Assembly: GCA_011009095.1 (NCBI GenBank)
Contig: VTPC01090585.1
Span: 62,001 to 126,000, forward strand
DNA: 64,000 bases
Direction of reading: 5' to 3'
Source of the DNA: Ignelater luminosus
Lineage: Eukaryota > Arthropoda > Insecta > Coleoptera > Elateridae
Shown here: piece after piece, positions 1-11,666 of the stretch
Position numbering within the stretch: position 1 is the stretch's first letter
Layout: the number at the start of each line of letters is the position of its first letter
The notes under the pieces: generated by a model
Told to the model about the DNA's origin: nothing
Database searches by the model: none
The model's input: the letters and a program-made list of their open reading frames with translations, nothing else
Position numbers and translations under genes: made by a program

Positions 1-80
1 AATTCTAAAAAAATTGTTGTAGGCTTACAATATTATAGTTCTTTCAGTTCAGTGCCGGTCGCTGAAAGATCAACAAGTGG

Positions 81-114
81 TATAAAATAGTTTAGCACGT
101 AAAGTTATTTCAGA
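81..114 (+). promoter_or_regulatory. TATA box plus initiator upstream of the transposase-nuclease frame
   Basis: TATAAAATAG starts at 81 and an initiator-like TTTCAGA has its A at 112, about 31 bases downstream, the usual arthropod core-promoter spacing. The ATG at 198 follows after roughly 85 bases of leader. The spacing is seen directly; promoter activity is inferred. Confidence 0.5.
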
Positions 115-197
115 AGTGTAAAGTGCAACGCAAATATTAATTGTGATATTTATTAGATTATAAAAACGTTATAGTAGTCTGCAAAAACACTGCTGAA

Positions 198-2792
198 ATG
201 CCCAGGTTGACGAGAGCTTCAAAACGCAAAAGTATCCAACGTAGAATGAAAGAAATACGAATGGTCAAAGTCTCTACTACAGAAAATATAACGCAAGAAG
301 TTCAAGAAGCAAACGAACCGTCTACTTCATCACAAGAGCAAACCAATAGGTGCAACATTGTTCAAGAAGAACAACCATCCACTTCAACTGAAATTATTAG
401 TGGTTCATCACAAGAGCAACAAGAACAACCATCTACTTCCACTGGTTTCATTAATGTAAGCACCAATGTCGATGAAACCAGAAGGAACAAAAATGAAATT
501 ATTAGTGGTAGAAGAATAGTTGATATAAATTCATTTTTTAAAGCAATAACGACATTTCCCCATCATCCATTATTTACATGTAAAAACGAACACCTAGAAA
601 TGATTTCTGAGCAACGACTGGGACTACTGAGCAAAATAGTTATAAAATGTAAATCGTGCTGCGTTAGTAGTATTGTCAACACCGATGCAAACCAAGATGC
701 AATGGCTGTTAACCAGGCTGCTGTCCTAGGTACCATAACAACAGGCTCTGGGTATTCTCAATTAAGAGACTTTTTAGCTATCTGCGATATACCTTGGATG
801 AGCGTTTATCATTTTTCAAAGACTGAGCAAGTCATTGCAAGATATATTGAAGATACTGCCTGGTCTGTTATGGAAGCTGCTGCAAAAGAAGAACATCGTT
901 TAGCTGTAGAGGAAAACCGAATCGACACTGATGGAATTCCGATGATAACAGTAATTGCAGACGGTGCATGGAGCAAGCGCTCATATCGTGTAAATTACAA
1001 TGCAGCTTCAGGAGTTGGGGTCATTGTTGGACAGAAAACCGGAAAAGTTTTATTCTTAGGAATTCGGAATAAATATTGTTATATGTGTTCTCGGGCGAAA
1101 ACTAAAAACAGCGACCCACCGCCTCATAAATGCTTTAAAAATTGGGAAAAGCCGTCAACAGGAATGGAAGCTGATATTATTGTAGAGGGCTTCAAAGTAA
1201 GTGTGGAATCGTATAATTTAAAGTATATTTATTTAGTTGGTGATGGGGACAGTAGCGTTACTAAACGCTTAGCAGAGGCACGACCTTATGGCAATAAGAT
1301 TGTTCAAAAAGTGGAATGTCGCAATCACCTACTGCGAAATCTTTGTACTAAATTACGTGAGGTAACAACCAAAAGGCGTAGCTCTAAAGGTGAAATTGTA
1401 CCATGTCGTCAAAGAAACGAATTAAATAACAAAATTCGTCGATTGCGTGGAGGTATACAAAGTGCCGTACAATACTACATTGATAAAGAAAATGTTGCGT
1501 TATCAGATAAAATGAAGCTTCTTAAGAAGGGCATTTTAAATAGTGTACACCACGTGTTTGGAGATCACGCTTGTTGCGCTAAATATTTCTGTACTGGCTC
1601 CAAATCTACTAATGAACAAAACTGGATTCCTGAATTGAAATAATCTGGATTATATCAAGATATAATGGTTTCTGTAGATAGAGTAGCCAGAAATGCAGAA
1701 AGTCTCTTGTTGAACATTGATATCAATGTTGCAGAATGTTACAATGCTGTAGTGTCTAAATTTACAGGTGGAAAGCGGGTGAATTTTACAGCAAAAGGAT
1801 CTTATCAAACCCGATGTGAAGCAGCAGCCATTTCATTTAACGTAGGATCGGGAGAATTAGCTCGTAAAATACACAAAAAAGCTGTAGACCGCAGTCCTGG
1901 CCAGCACACCAAAAAACTCATTCGCCTAAAACAAAAAACAGCTACATGGAAACGAAGCCGTAGACAATTATTTCCGAAAAAATGTAAGAAACCGAAAACA
2001 AGTTTTAACCCACCTGACGCAGAATATGGAAATGTATTGGATGATGCTTTAACTGAAGAAGAGTATGCAAATAAAAAAGCAGAGTTTTTAGGAAGTTTGG
2101 AAAAATCTCAAGAAGAATGTATCGAAATAGAACAACAAACACTAGGCCAGCAAAATAATCTGCTTTGGAGACAAGAAAGATCCATACGCTTAACGGCATC
2201 GAACTTTGGGAATATATGTAAATTGTGGAAAGGTACCCATTGTGGTAATTTAATAAAAAGGCTTTTATATTCCACTTTCTCTGGAAATTTTGCTACGCGT
2301 TGGGGACAAGATCATGAAAGAGTAGCAATTCAAGAATTTCAAGATATGTATAATACAAAGGTTAAAGAGTCTAGGCTTTTTATAGACACACAATACAGTT
2401 TTTTGGCAGCATCTCCCGATGGTTTAATTGAAGAGGATGGAATTATTGAAGTAAAATGTCCTGCAAATATTGCAAAGTCTAGTGTTTTAGACGGAATTCG
2501 AGAAAAGAAAGTAAATTTTTTAAGTGAAAGTGATGGAGAGATTAAACTGAAACTAACTCACAACTATTACTATCAAATTCAGGGCCAGTTACATATAACA
2601 AACCGTAAATACTGCATGTTAATAGTATGGACTCCCCGGGAATTTAAATGCCAAAAAATTTACCGAGATGATAACTTTTGGCAAACAAAGATGTGTGAAC
2701 AATTAGTGACTTTTTTCAATTTATGTTTTCTGCCGGAGATAGTAGATCCTCAGCATTCAAAAAAGTTGCCCATAAAAGATCTCCGCTTCTAA
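198..2792 (+). pseudogene. Mutator-like transposase fused to YqaJ-type nuclease, one in-frame stop
   Basis: An intronless frame of 865 codons is interrupted only by TAA at 1641-1643. Both halves (198-1643 and 1644-2792) are in the same frame. The first half has a Ser/Thr/Gln-rich N-terminus, then a Mutator-like DDE region: VIADGAW with Asp255, VGDGDSS with Asp349/Asp351, and Cys374-x2-His377 (ECRNH), resembling the CxxH signature of MULE transposases. A CYMC...HKC cluster between the Asp residues may bind metal. The second half carries a PD-(D/E)xK nuclease of the YqaJ/lambda exonuclease type: WRQERSIRLTASNFG, then ASPDGL (Asp, codon 741), IIEVKCP (Glu and Lys), then YYQIQGQL. All nuclease residues look intact. 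The start was chosen as the first ATG after the TATA/initiator. The transposase half presumably acts on DNA ends and the nuclease could resect or process them, but this is inference. No terminal inverted repeats were found, and the left end may lie outside the window. It could be a recently dead autonomous element or a decaying domesticated copy. Confidence 0.75.
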
Positions 2793-4499
2793 TACTGTAC
2801 ACGCATTCTGTAAGAATTGTACAATTTAAGAATCTTTTTGTGTTAATAGATTGATCATCATGTACTGTCTAATACGAGGAGTAAAAAAAATATGCTAGTA
2901 TATAAATAGAAATAATATAGATACAATAGGACGTCGATTAGCCGTGTTAATTGGAGCGACTCTTAACGCAAATAAAGGAAAAACATGGATAATCCAAAGT
3001 AGTATTGGTTCCAAAACGACCTAAGAGTTTCATGGTTGACTACTACAGTTGTAAAATATATTTTCCTAATGCCAAAACAAATGAGAAAAAATCAGTTTTG
3101 ACTTAGACAAACAGATTTTACAAAATTAAGTGCCCTTGTTCATTTTAAAACCACTAGTGTCTACAGGAAATTGTAGTCTACTACGAACATAACAATTTCA
3201 ATGTAGGAAAGATAATTAGGATCAAAGTGTGCTTATACTTACAATTAGTATAAGTATTAACAATAATATAAAATGGTTGTTAAAAACGATCTAGTTTATT
3301 ATTTTGACATTTATTGTTTTGTTTTTGTAAATGTCATTTAACATGTATCCTCAATGCTATTGCTTCTAGTCTTAGCTTAATGATTTCCTCCATGTCAAAA
3401 TTCCTATGTTCATAGTAAACTATAAGCACCCGGTATATAGTACAGCGCATTTCATAAACAGTTGGGACAAGCCTTGAGAGTGATTTTTGCATTTGTAAAA
3501 CGCCAACAGGCTTTATTTTATATTTTCAAAGTCTGAAAACTTGTTATAGGTATAAAATAATAGTCTTTTGAAACCTTATTTACATCATGAAATATTGGTT
3601 GTCGCAGATTTTTATAAAATCCCCTGTACATATCCGTATAATAAAAGCATCATACAGAACTTGCTTTTGAGTGTAAGAAATGTAATGGCAGAAATCTGAA
3701 TGTGCTCCAAGAATTAACCTGTTGTTATGCAAAAGGGGTAATAAATAATATACAAGGGTGACTGATATTAACTAATCATATGTACGATGAAGTAAATGTA
3801 GTTTCCACCCACTTTAAAACAGTAAAGGTTTTTGTAAGTTCGCCAATTTATTAAATTTAAAGCTACTTATACTGGAAATCAAATGAATTTTTGTAGTTAT
3901 TATCAACTTCTCAGAAAGCTAAATGTTCTTACTGTAATAAATTCTTCTAAACACCTGAAATAGTTTTATTTGATTTTTAATGTAGTTGTATTTTGTTATT
4001 CTTCTGAATCACGATGTTTAGTAATTTAAGAAACTGTTATTGTAATCAATGTTAATAAATCTTAATGTTATCGGGCAATTAGTGAAGTGTTTAATTTCAT
4101 CTGCCGACCGGATGTCTCCCTTTAATTCAAATTTAATTTTTTGCCCCAGCAATGTAGGCAATTGTATTAAAACATTGTTCCAGTTTCACCCTTAAACCAT
4201 TAATCTCAGATCAATATTTTTTTATATGTTTTGAAGATCGCATTGAAAAGCTGGTACCTACAAAGCAATATTTTTAGTATATGAAATTACTCTTTTTATA
4301 TGCACCAAATTTTCGTATTTTATCAAAACATTCTTTTAGGTACCTCCCATATTTAATTAAGAATTACCTGTTTTTTTTAAATTAAAATTGCGTTTGTAAT
4401 AATAATAAACGACTGGAATGATTGTGCTAAGCATTTGAATTCCCCCTTAACCATAGTGGCAAGGAATTTGCAGTATCTGCAGTAAGTCCGCATACGCAC
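2793..4499. other. Non-coding AT-rich stretch, possible Tigger/pogo end at about 2930
   Basis: No open frame of note. Around 2932-2965 a run including TCGATTAGCCGTGTTAATTG resembles the ends of pogo/Tigger-type elements. No inverted partner was found in the window, so at most one end survives. The rest is featureless to me. Confidence 0.3.
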
Positions 4500-4504
4500 G
4501 TAAT

Positions 4505-5343
4505 GTACGCGTGGGGTACTACAACGATAGTGACAAGCATTCAGCCCACGACACAAAACGTAAAAAGGACGATAACTTGGAAATGTGCAAACTCAGCAAA
4601 AAAACAATTAGGTCACTCGCCAGAAAAACAAAACGAGAGATGGATGAATTAAAATTGATGATTCGGGAACTAACCGCACAAATTAAGGAAATGAGAAAAG
4701 AACAGAAAGATTTTAGAAAATAATGAAATTAAAGAATTTAAAGATGAAAACAAAAAATTGAATAAAAGAGGAAAAATGGAAAAACAATATCGTGATAAAA
4801 GGTCGAAGCTTAAAGCAGGAAATGAACAAGTGAAGAATAGGGCAGTTGAACTATTTTGCAAAAGGCACCTAAAAGTAAACGTTAGGATAAATAAAATGAA
4901 CCAAATCGAAATGAAATTGGGCAAGACACTTCTAATAATCCTTCGAACAGAAATTACAAGTAATGAAGGCAAGAAAAAAATTGAAAGGTACGCAATGTAA
5001 TATTGAAGGAAACTTTATATAAACGGAAAGAAATCAGTGAGTCTCTTAAAAGCTCAAAAAACTAGCAACAGAAAAGAAGGGACTGCGCAAAAAAACAACA
5101 CTCCAAGAGAAATTAGGTAGAGCAAAGGAAGAGAGGGAAGTTTACTAGGCACCAGAAATCTAAGACGGAAGTAATGAGAAAGGTGCAAAAAAAAAGCAAT
5201 AGGAATTCAAGACAATGTAGGAAAGAATTTGCAATTATGAGGAAGGTACCAAAAATAACACCTGCAGAGTACAGATGGAAAGAAGAATGCTATGATATAT
5301 TAGAAAGTGAAAACAATTTCAATGGGCAATTAAAGTACACTAG
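4505..5343 (+). mobile_element. Decayed LINE ORF1-like region
   Basis: Short plus-strand frames at 4511-4723 and 4758-5000, with frameshifts, together resemble the first ORF of insect non-LTR elements. They give a Lys/Glu-rich coiled-coil stretch (DELKLMIRELTAQIKEM, then FKDENKKLN), followed by an RRM-like segment with a LKVNVRINKM strand and KLGKTLLIIL. Beyond 5000 the similarity continues in broken frames to the mariner insertion point at 5344. Identification rests on pattern and general family knowledge, not on a database match. It is too damaged to be functional. Confidence 0.5.
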
Positions 5344-5345
5344 TA

Positions 5346-5376
5346 CGAGGGTAAGGCAAAAAGTTCTTGGCCTGAC
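5346..5376 (+). repeat. Mariner left terminal inverted repeat
   Basis: Begins CGAGGGTAAGG directly after the TA target copy and ends GGCCTGAC. It pairs with 6568-6598 with five mismatches. Transposase binds this end in the family. Confidence 0.9.
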
Positions 5377-5511
5377 GCAGAGATGGTGTTCCAATCAGCG
5401 AAAATTTATTATTCCTGCCTAGGTGCACGTGTCATTAGTTCGTATGACAAGTTTCAACTTGTTCTCTCAAGTAGTTTGTTTACACGAATTTTTGCAGTGT
5501 TTTTCGTTAAA

Positions 5512-6532
5512 ATGGATCAACTTGAATATCGTGAGGTCATAAAATTCTTCGTTTTGGACGGATTAACCCCTAAGGCAATTCATCCGAAGTTGATAAGTTT
5601 ACGGGGACTCTGCTCCTTCGATGTCAACCGTTGAATTTAAACGTGGTCGCACGTCCCTCGAAGATGACCCACGTGAAGGACGGCCAAAAACCGCAACCAC
5701 ACCGGAAACCATCGAAAAGGTGCAGGATATCGTGCTGGACGATAGGCGTGTGAAGGTGAGTGAGATAGCTGAGGCCGTGGGGATATCGGAAGAAAGGGTG
5801 CGAAATATCTTAGGGATGCGAAAGCTCTGCGCAAGGTGGGTGCCGTATTTGCTGAATGCCGATCACAAGCAAATGCGCAAACGAGTTTCGCAGCAATGTT
5901 TGGACCGATTCAATAGGAATCCGACCGATTTTGTGAGGCGATTTGTTACAATGGATGAGACATGGGTCCACCACTACACGCCAGAAACGAAACAGCAGTC
6001 GAAGCAGTGGGTGGAAGCCGGTGGTTCAGCGCCAAAGAAAGCGAAGTCGATCGCATCTGCTGGAAAGGTCATGGCCAGTGTGTTTTGGGATGCGAAAGGG
6101 ATTCTGTTAATAGATTACCTTGAAAAAGGCAGAATAATTATAGACGAATATTACTCCAACCTTCTTGACCAGCTGGATGCCAAAATTCGCGAGAAGAGGC
6201 CTGGCTTGAAGAAGAAAAAAATCATCTTTCACCAGGACAACGCACCTGCTCACAAAGGTGCGTTGGCATAGGGAAAACTGCGGGATTTGGGGTATGATTT
6301 GCTCGGCCATCCTCCCTATTCTCCTGATTTGGCACCCTCAGACTTCCATCTGTTCCCAAACTTGAAGAAATTTGTTTCTGGGAAGCGCTTCACGTCCAAT
6401 GAAGAAGTTGAGAGGACCGTAGATGGATATTTTCATAGCCTTCCAGACTCTCACTTCCGGGAAGGAATACTGATGTTGGAGAAACGCTGGACTAAGTGTG
6501 TTGAAGTCAAGGGAGATTATGTAGAAAAATAA
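5512..6532 (+). pseudogene. Mariner transposase (DD34D), frameshifted and with one stop
   Basis: The start ATG at 5512 opens MDQLEYREVIKFF, the N-terminal helix-turn-helix of mariner transposases. Around 5600-5630 a small deletion shifts the frame; the rest is read from about 5630 in another frame. The second HTH (KVSEIAEAVGISEERV) also looks a few residues short compared with the family. The catalytic domain shows MDETWVHHY (first Asp), IIFHQDNAPAHKG (second Asp) and YSPDLAPSDFHLF (third Asp), so the DD34D triad is intact in codons. A TAG at 6269-6271 lies between the second and third Asp. Cut-and-paste transposition at TA is the family role; this copy cannot make a full protein. Confidence 0.92.
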
Positions 6533-6567
6533 AATAATTTTTTAACTTAAAATCGCAGTCTTTCATT

Positions 6568-6598
6568 GTCAGGCCGAGAATTTTTCACCTTAGCCTCG
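6568..6598 (-). repeat. Mariner right terminal inverted repeat
   Basis: GTCAGGCC at 6568 through TTAGCCTCG at 6598, followed by the TA target copy. It is the inverted partner of 5346-5376. Confidence 0.9.
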
Positions 6599-6600
6599 TA

Positions 6601-6835
6601 TAATAAAACAGTTGTAAGACCGATTGAGACGTATCCAAGTGAGATGTGAACTTTAGGGAGGGTAGAAAAATTATTGTTAGAATTAAGGAAACGGAAGATA
6701 CTTAGGAAAATCGAATTGAACTGAACATTGTAGGTGTAGTTAAAGAGTAGAGAGTCAAAGTGAAGAAGAAAAAGGAATGGCGAAAAGCAGCAAAAACAAG
6801 TCATGGGCCACATCGGCCTGGATGCAACTAGAAAA
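6601..6835 (+). mobile_element. LINE reverse-transcriptase C-terminal remnant
   Basis: Directly right of the mariner, the plus strand reads KTVVRPIETYPSEM, stop, TL, then a region like LRKRKILRKI. This matches the end of reverse transcriptases of insect non-LTR elements (a Y-x-T-L-I-R-P...Y-x-S-E-T-W-T-L pattern). It contains stops and frameshifts. It is probably the continuation of the LINE on the left of the mariner (4505-5343), with most of the reverse transcriptase already deleted before the mariner arrived. The link is inferred from adjacency and orientation. Confidence 0.5.
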
Positions 6836-9100
6836 TGAAAATATCAACCTTGCCGATGACCATTTTTCATCCTCGAAAACAGTCAAGCACAATTACAAGT
6901 TCAACAAATGACAACAAGGAAAGCAAAAATATCATTTACATAAGTCTATTTTTATTTCTTAAAATTCATCAACAAATTCTCAAACTGTTACTGTTTAGAG
7001 TCTGTATGAATCTACATGATTCACTGCATGTGGATGTGTGTAAAACTGAACGCTTTTTAACTGCCTTTAACAAATCACTCCTGTTATTTTTATCATGATA
7101 AATACAAACCTAACCTTCAAAACATGTTTAATATTTAAATATAAAGTCAAAAGTGTCATAATGATTTAAATTTTGTAGTTTTAACAAGCAATTTTAAATG
7201 TGTTATGATTATTTAAAACAGTAAATGATTTAAACAATTGGAGTGCATTTTATATTTTGCTAGATTCACATTTATCATTTCCGCATGCATTTGACAAGTA
7301 TAAAAATAATTGCTATGCCTTATTTATCTTTACCTGTATGACATTTAGTTTTTAAAAAATAACATTTTTATTAGGAGAGGCAACATAAATGATAATTATT
7401 ATTTAATATTTGCCACTACTGATTGAAAAAAGTATTGTACTCAATTAGTATTTTGAAACTCAATTGAAAACTACAAATTGCTTAGTGGTCATTGTTGTAT
7501 TGTTATAGATCACCCCCCAACTTACTCACATTTGCATTGAAAATGTGTTTGAGTTGTTATTCGATTGTATAGAATAAAATATTATGATTCTTTTAAAATG
7601 TAATTATTTTCAGTAAATCTCCCTGAGACCATCACTTTTCTAATTTTCTTGTGCACATTCAATATTTCATGTGTTCAACAATCAAGTGACAAGTCTAACA
7701 TCCTCAATTTCATTTCTTTTTTTTTACAATCGCCACTTTTTATCAAGGAAAATAGTACTGTTTTTAGTGTAGCATTCTTATAGCATGATTACTGCAATCG
7801 CCAGTATGAAATGAAAAATTAAATTAGTAAAGCTTTTCTAATTTTTTAAATACAAATTTAGATATTTCATTATTCTCAAAGGGGCGCTGCCTTGCTGCCA
7901 TCCTCTTAGTAGCCGCCATTATTAATATGATAAAACAGTGTAATAATACATTAGTAAATTAAAATACTCACTTCACGTGGTAAAAAATTAATAACAAAAA
8001 ATGATAATTTAAATATTTAGCTACATAAATTTTAAAAAAATAAAATCTGTTTTCAAAGAATTCTCATTTTAATAAAACAAAATTTATGTTTTCAGTCAAA
8101 CATTTTCCTTTTATATCATGCATTTGAAAACCTCATCCAATTCGGCGAATTCGTGAATAACTGAAATAAAAGCACTCCTTTTCAATGGAATAGTATTGTA
8201 TAGCATACGGCAAATCCTACGTGTGTGTTATTGTGGTTATCAGTGTTGAGGAAAACAAGGGTCACTGAACTGTAAATACAATGCAATTGTTTCACTGGAT
8301 GGGAAATTCTACATTAAATGCAGATGTGCAATTTCGTATTTAACACTGCCATCCATGCATATAAATGTACAGTGTGATTTCTGATATTAGAAATAAATAA
8401 ACAAAACAACCTAAAACTCATTTATCATTTTTGACTCTTGATTGATAAATTAATTTCCAAAATAAGAAACTTCATATCTTACAGTTTATAAGATGCTTCC
8501 AGTGAGTCTACTTTCAGCCGAGTCTGAATATACAGAATGATTTAAAACACAAAGGAAATGATTACTGACATCCTTTGGCAGAGTAGGAAGGATAGGGAGA
8601 CATTTTATAAGAAATCCCCTGATAAATTTTAGGGATAGGAATTTACACGGTCAAGCAAATAACAATTTTATGTAACCATTCATGTTCATTCATGAGCCTC
8701 TTTGACTTATATACGATAAAAACGACAGAAAAAAAAGTGTCTTCATGTTCTGTGGGACTGCTTATAGTGATGCAAACTCTAATTTGAGATCTTGGAGCGT
8801 CATGGTGAGTCAGCCATTGAACAAAGAAGAGCTCCTCAGTATGAAATGCAAAAACGTAGGGATGAGCATTGAAATTTAGAAAATTCAGAGTCATGTCTGG
8901 GTCAAAAAAGCCTGCCTGATCAAATAAACGTGTTTATTATTTTCTTGTAGATCCTTATTTCAAAAGTACATCAAAACTCAGAATACAATGGTTGCAAACT
9001 GTTTTCAAAAGTATAGCAGAAAAGAAAAGAAAAGATAACTAAATTCACTGTCAGCGAATTTCTTGACAAAATTATCTTTTTAATATTTCCAGTTTATCAA
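6836..9100. other. AT-rich non-coding sequence
   Basis: Contains only short accidental frames. A GC-richer patch at about 7880-7920 (GGGGCGCTGCC, GTAGCCGCCATT) stands out but has no linked gene that I can see. The frame at 8643-8894 on the minus strand has no recognisable motif. Confidence 0.4.
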
Positions 9101-9114
9101 CAAAATTATTTTTT
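9101..9114. repeat. Left target-site duplication of the LINE
   Basis: CAAAATTATTTTTT is repeated exactly at 10301-10314, on either side of the LINE fragment. Confidence 0.75.
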
Positions 9115-10300
9115 CTTCTTTTTTCTCTTTCCCAATTATGCTTTACAGCGTTGGGACCTGGTCCAGCTTCTATAGGTGGTTCTATCTCTTGCCATTCATC
9201 ATTTTCCCTCTTTTCCTTGTTGACTCTCTGATATTGTCCTCCCATTGGATTCTGGGTCTTCCTCTACCTCTTCTTCCTTCTGTTTTCAGTTCAAAAATCT
9301 TTTTGGGGTATCTGTTGATATCCATTCTTTTGAGATGTCCGTACCATTTTAGTTGTTTTGTTTCTATTTCTTCTACTACCGGTCTTTGTTTCAATTCTTC
9401 CCTGATATTCCTATTTCTGATTCGGCCTCTCTTCGTCTTCCCTACTACCCTTCTTAAATATTTCATTTCTGTAGCCGTCACTTTGGATCTTATCTTATCC
9501 GTTATTGTTCAGAATTCTGCCCTGTAGATAGATTGTTTTGTATAAATGCATTTTTGTTTGATTGCTTAGCTCTTTTTTCCCTATTAGGGTGTTATTTATT
9601 TGGTAGTATGTTCTCTTTGCTTTGCCAATTCTATTTTTCACTTCTTCTACCGTCCTTATGTATTACTGTTCCCAGGTATTTCTTACTTATTTTCATTACT
9701 TTACTCTTTTGTTTGTTATTGCTCACTCCCTGTTCTCTAAGATAGTCATTCCAGGTATGGAGATTGTTTTGTAGATCTTGCGTATATATTGGGTTTAGAT
9801 TCTGGTATCCTAGTCTTGGTTTTCTTTTGTTTCTATTACTTTTTTTTGATTATATTGTCCATATATATTATGAAGAGAAGTGGGCTCAGATTATCTCCTT
9901 GTTTAACTCCATTATCCATTTTGAATTCTTCTGAAGTATAACCATTCAGCCGTACTTTACCTTTTGTTTCTTTACTGAGGTTCTTTATTATTCTTGTCAG
10001 TTTCCGACTTACTTGTAGTTCCTGATTGCTTTCCATATATTAATCCTTGGTACTTGATCGAATGCTATTTTTAGGTCCAGGAAAACAAGAAATACGTCTC
10101 TATTTTTCTGCGCCATCTTTTCTATTATTGCACGTACTGTGTGTACTGTATTTACGGTCTTGCGCTTGATGACCTGGTTGGAAGGCTCTGCTCGCGTGAC
10201 TTCCAATTTATCCTGTATTTCTTTTCTTAGCCTTCTTTCCAAGATTTTTGAATATATCTTGGATGCTACTGCTGACAGATATATTGCTCTGTAGTTATCG
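9115..10300 (-). mobile_element. 5'-truncated LINE with reverse-transcriptase remnants
   Basis: On the minus strand, reading from 10300 to 9115, the broken frames give an entry segment with ASKIYSKILERRLR, reverse-transcriptase motif A (VFLVFLDLKIAFDQVPR), then NGVKQGDNLSPLLFIIYMDN (motif B region), and finally the C-terminal tail with WYGHLKRMDINRYPKK and GRRGRGRPRIQW. These are typical of insect non-LTR retrotransposons. The copy begins within the reverse transcriptase, so the endonuclease and 5' end are missing, as expected from incomplete target-primed reverse transcription. The 3' end at the left is A-rich on the minus strand. The 14-bp direct repeats flanking it confirm the boundaries. 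Several frameshifts and stops make it inactive. Confidence 0.88.
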
Positions 10301-10314
10301 CAAAATTATTTTTT
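10301..10314. repeat. Right target-site duplication of the LINE
   Basis: Exact second copy of the 14-bp sequence at 9101-9114. Confidence 0.75.
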
Positions 10315-10904
10315 ATTGATCTTAACATTTCCAGTAGATGATTGTGAAAGAATCAAAATTAGTCATTTCTGTTTGGAATGTTGCAGAACGTTTTCTCTAG
10401 AATTCTGTTAAAATTGGTAAAAAGTTTCATAACTGAAAAAGATCTTTCCAAAGAATTGGCCCCAAAAAAAGGACAAAATAACCAATTTCATTTTTTACTT
10501 CTAGATTCTTTATTAAAAGTACTAACATTCATTGCCAACATATTGCTTGACCAAATATTTTGTTTGAAATAATACAGAACCTTCTCTATAAAATTTCTGA
10601 TAAATTCACCAATAAGACTTCTGAAATGGGAAAAATTTTCCTCAAGATTTTGTACATATCAGAACATTAATTTCCCCATAACAGTGACAGATTATAGATG
10701 CTAATGCCCAGCCATAGCAAAGTTATGACTATACTATACGTTATACTCCAAACATGGACATGAATCCAAACATCAAATCAATGTTAAACAAGTTTGTTTC
10801 TAGTTTGAAGTGATATTTTGGAATGTAGAAAACTGAAATGTGATGAACAGATTTATCTGATGAGCAGGCAATAATATTATGCTTTTGTTTTTATTACCAA
10901 TTTT

Positions 10905-11640
10905 AACGGTCGAGGTGTGCTAAAAGAATAAGGTCCACGTCCTGGATCCTAAGTAACGTAAAGACACAAAATTCAAATATCATGACCTCCTTTCAAGATA
11001 TTGGCAAAAAATGATTTTTCCCCAAAAAACACTTTCCTATGAACTTGCTTATTTGAAAAGTTATCAAAAAATTTTACAAACATTTTCTGCTAAAAATTGA
11101 ATTTCCAAATAACATGGCACATATAGTTTTTTTGTTGAGGTTTAAGGCAGAATATGTAAAACAGTAGAAAATGGGAAAAAAAACAGATTGATATTCTATA
11201 ACTATGTTTTACACGTTTTGCTAACATTAAGCCTCAACAGTTTATGGTTAAAACTGTTAAGCATGTTGTTTCTTTCTAAAGTTTATTTTGATAAAACCAT
11301 AGCAATCTATATATATTTGTAAAGATTGAACAATAACCTTTTCAGGTAAGTCATGGCCAATTATGCATTCCATTACAAAAAAAAATTGCCTGCCATTTCC
11401 CAAAAACAGTCAATATTGAAAAAGAAACTAAGCGTGCCATGTCAATTGGAAATTAAATTTGTAGTAAAAGGTCTTTAAAACTTTTCAAATAAGCAAAATA
11501 TGAGGAGTAGTTGTTTTTGGGGAAAAATCATTTTTCGTCAATATCTCGAAAATAGACTATGATATTCCAATTTTGTTTTCGTATTTGATGTCAGGATAAA
11601 AAAGTTTTTTGCTGTCATAAATAACCCACGATAACAACCA
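10905..11640. repeat. Fold-back (MITE-like) element, copy A
   Basis: The left arm (about 10960-11140) and right arm (about 11400-11600) are inverted repeats of each other, sharing AATGATTTTTCCCC, TTGCTTATTTGAAAAGTT and ACATGGCAC. The centre holds TAAGCCTCAACAGTT and CAATAACCTTTTCAGGTAAG, which recur in copy B at 15361-15953. No coding capacity. The right end is cut off by the decayed mariner that begins at about 11665. Confidence 0.75.
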
Positions 11641-11666
11641 ACCCGCTGTTTGGATGTTTTGGAGGT

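Larger units (their letters stand above)
5344..6600 (+). mobile_element. Mariner element with both inverted repeats and TA duplication
   Basis: The element is 1257 bp including TA at each end (5344-5345 and 6599-6600), the normal size and target of mariner. The terminal repeats match at 28 of 33 positions counting the TA. It carries one transposase frame on the plus strand, damaged by an N-terminal frameshift and an in-frame TAG, so it is non-autonomous now. It sits inside an older LINE remnant, so it inserted later than that LINE. Confidence 0.93.

Noticed and set aside
8643..8894. 83-codon minus-strand frame
   Set aside because: Looked briefly like a transposase piece (WLTHHDAPRSQ), but no diagnostic motif could be aligned.
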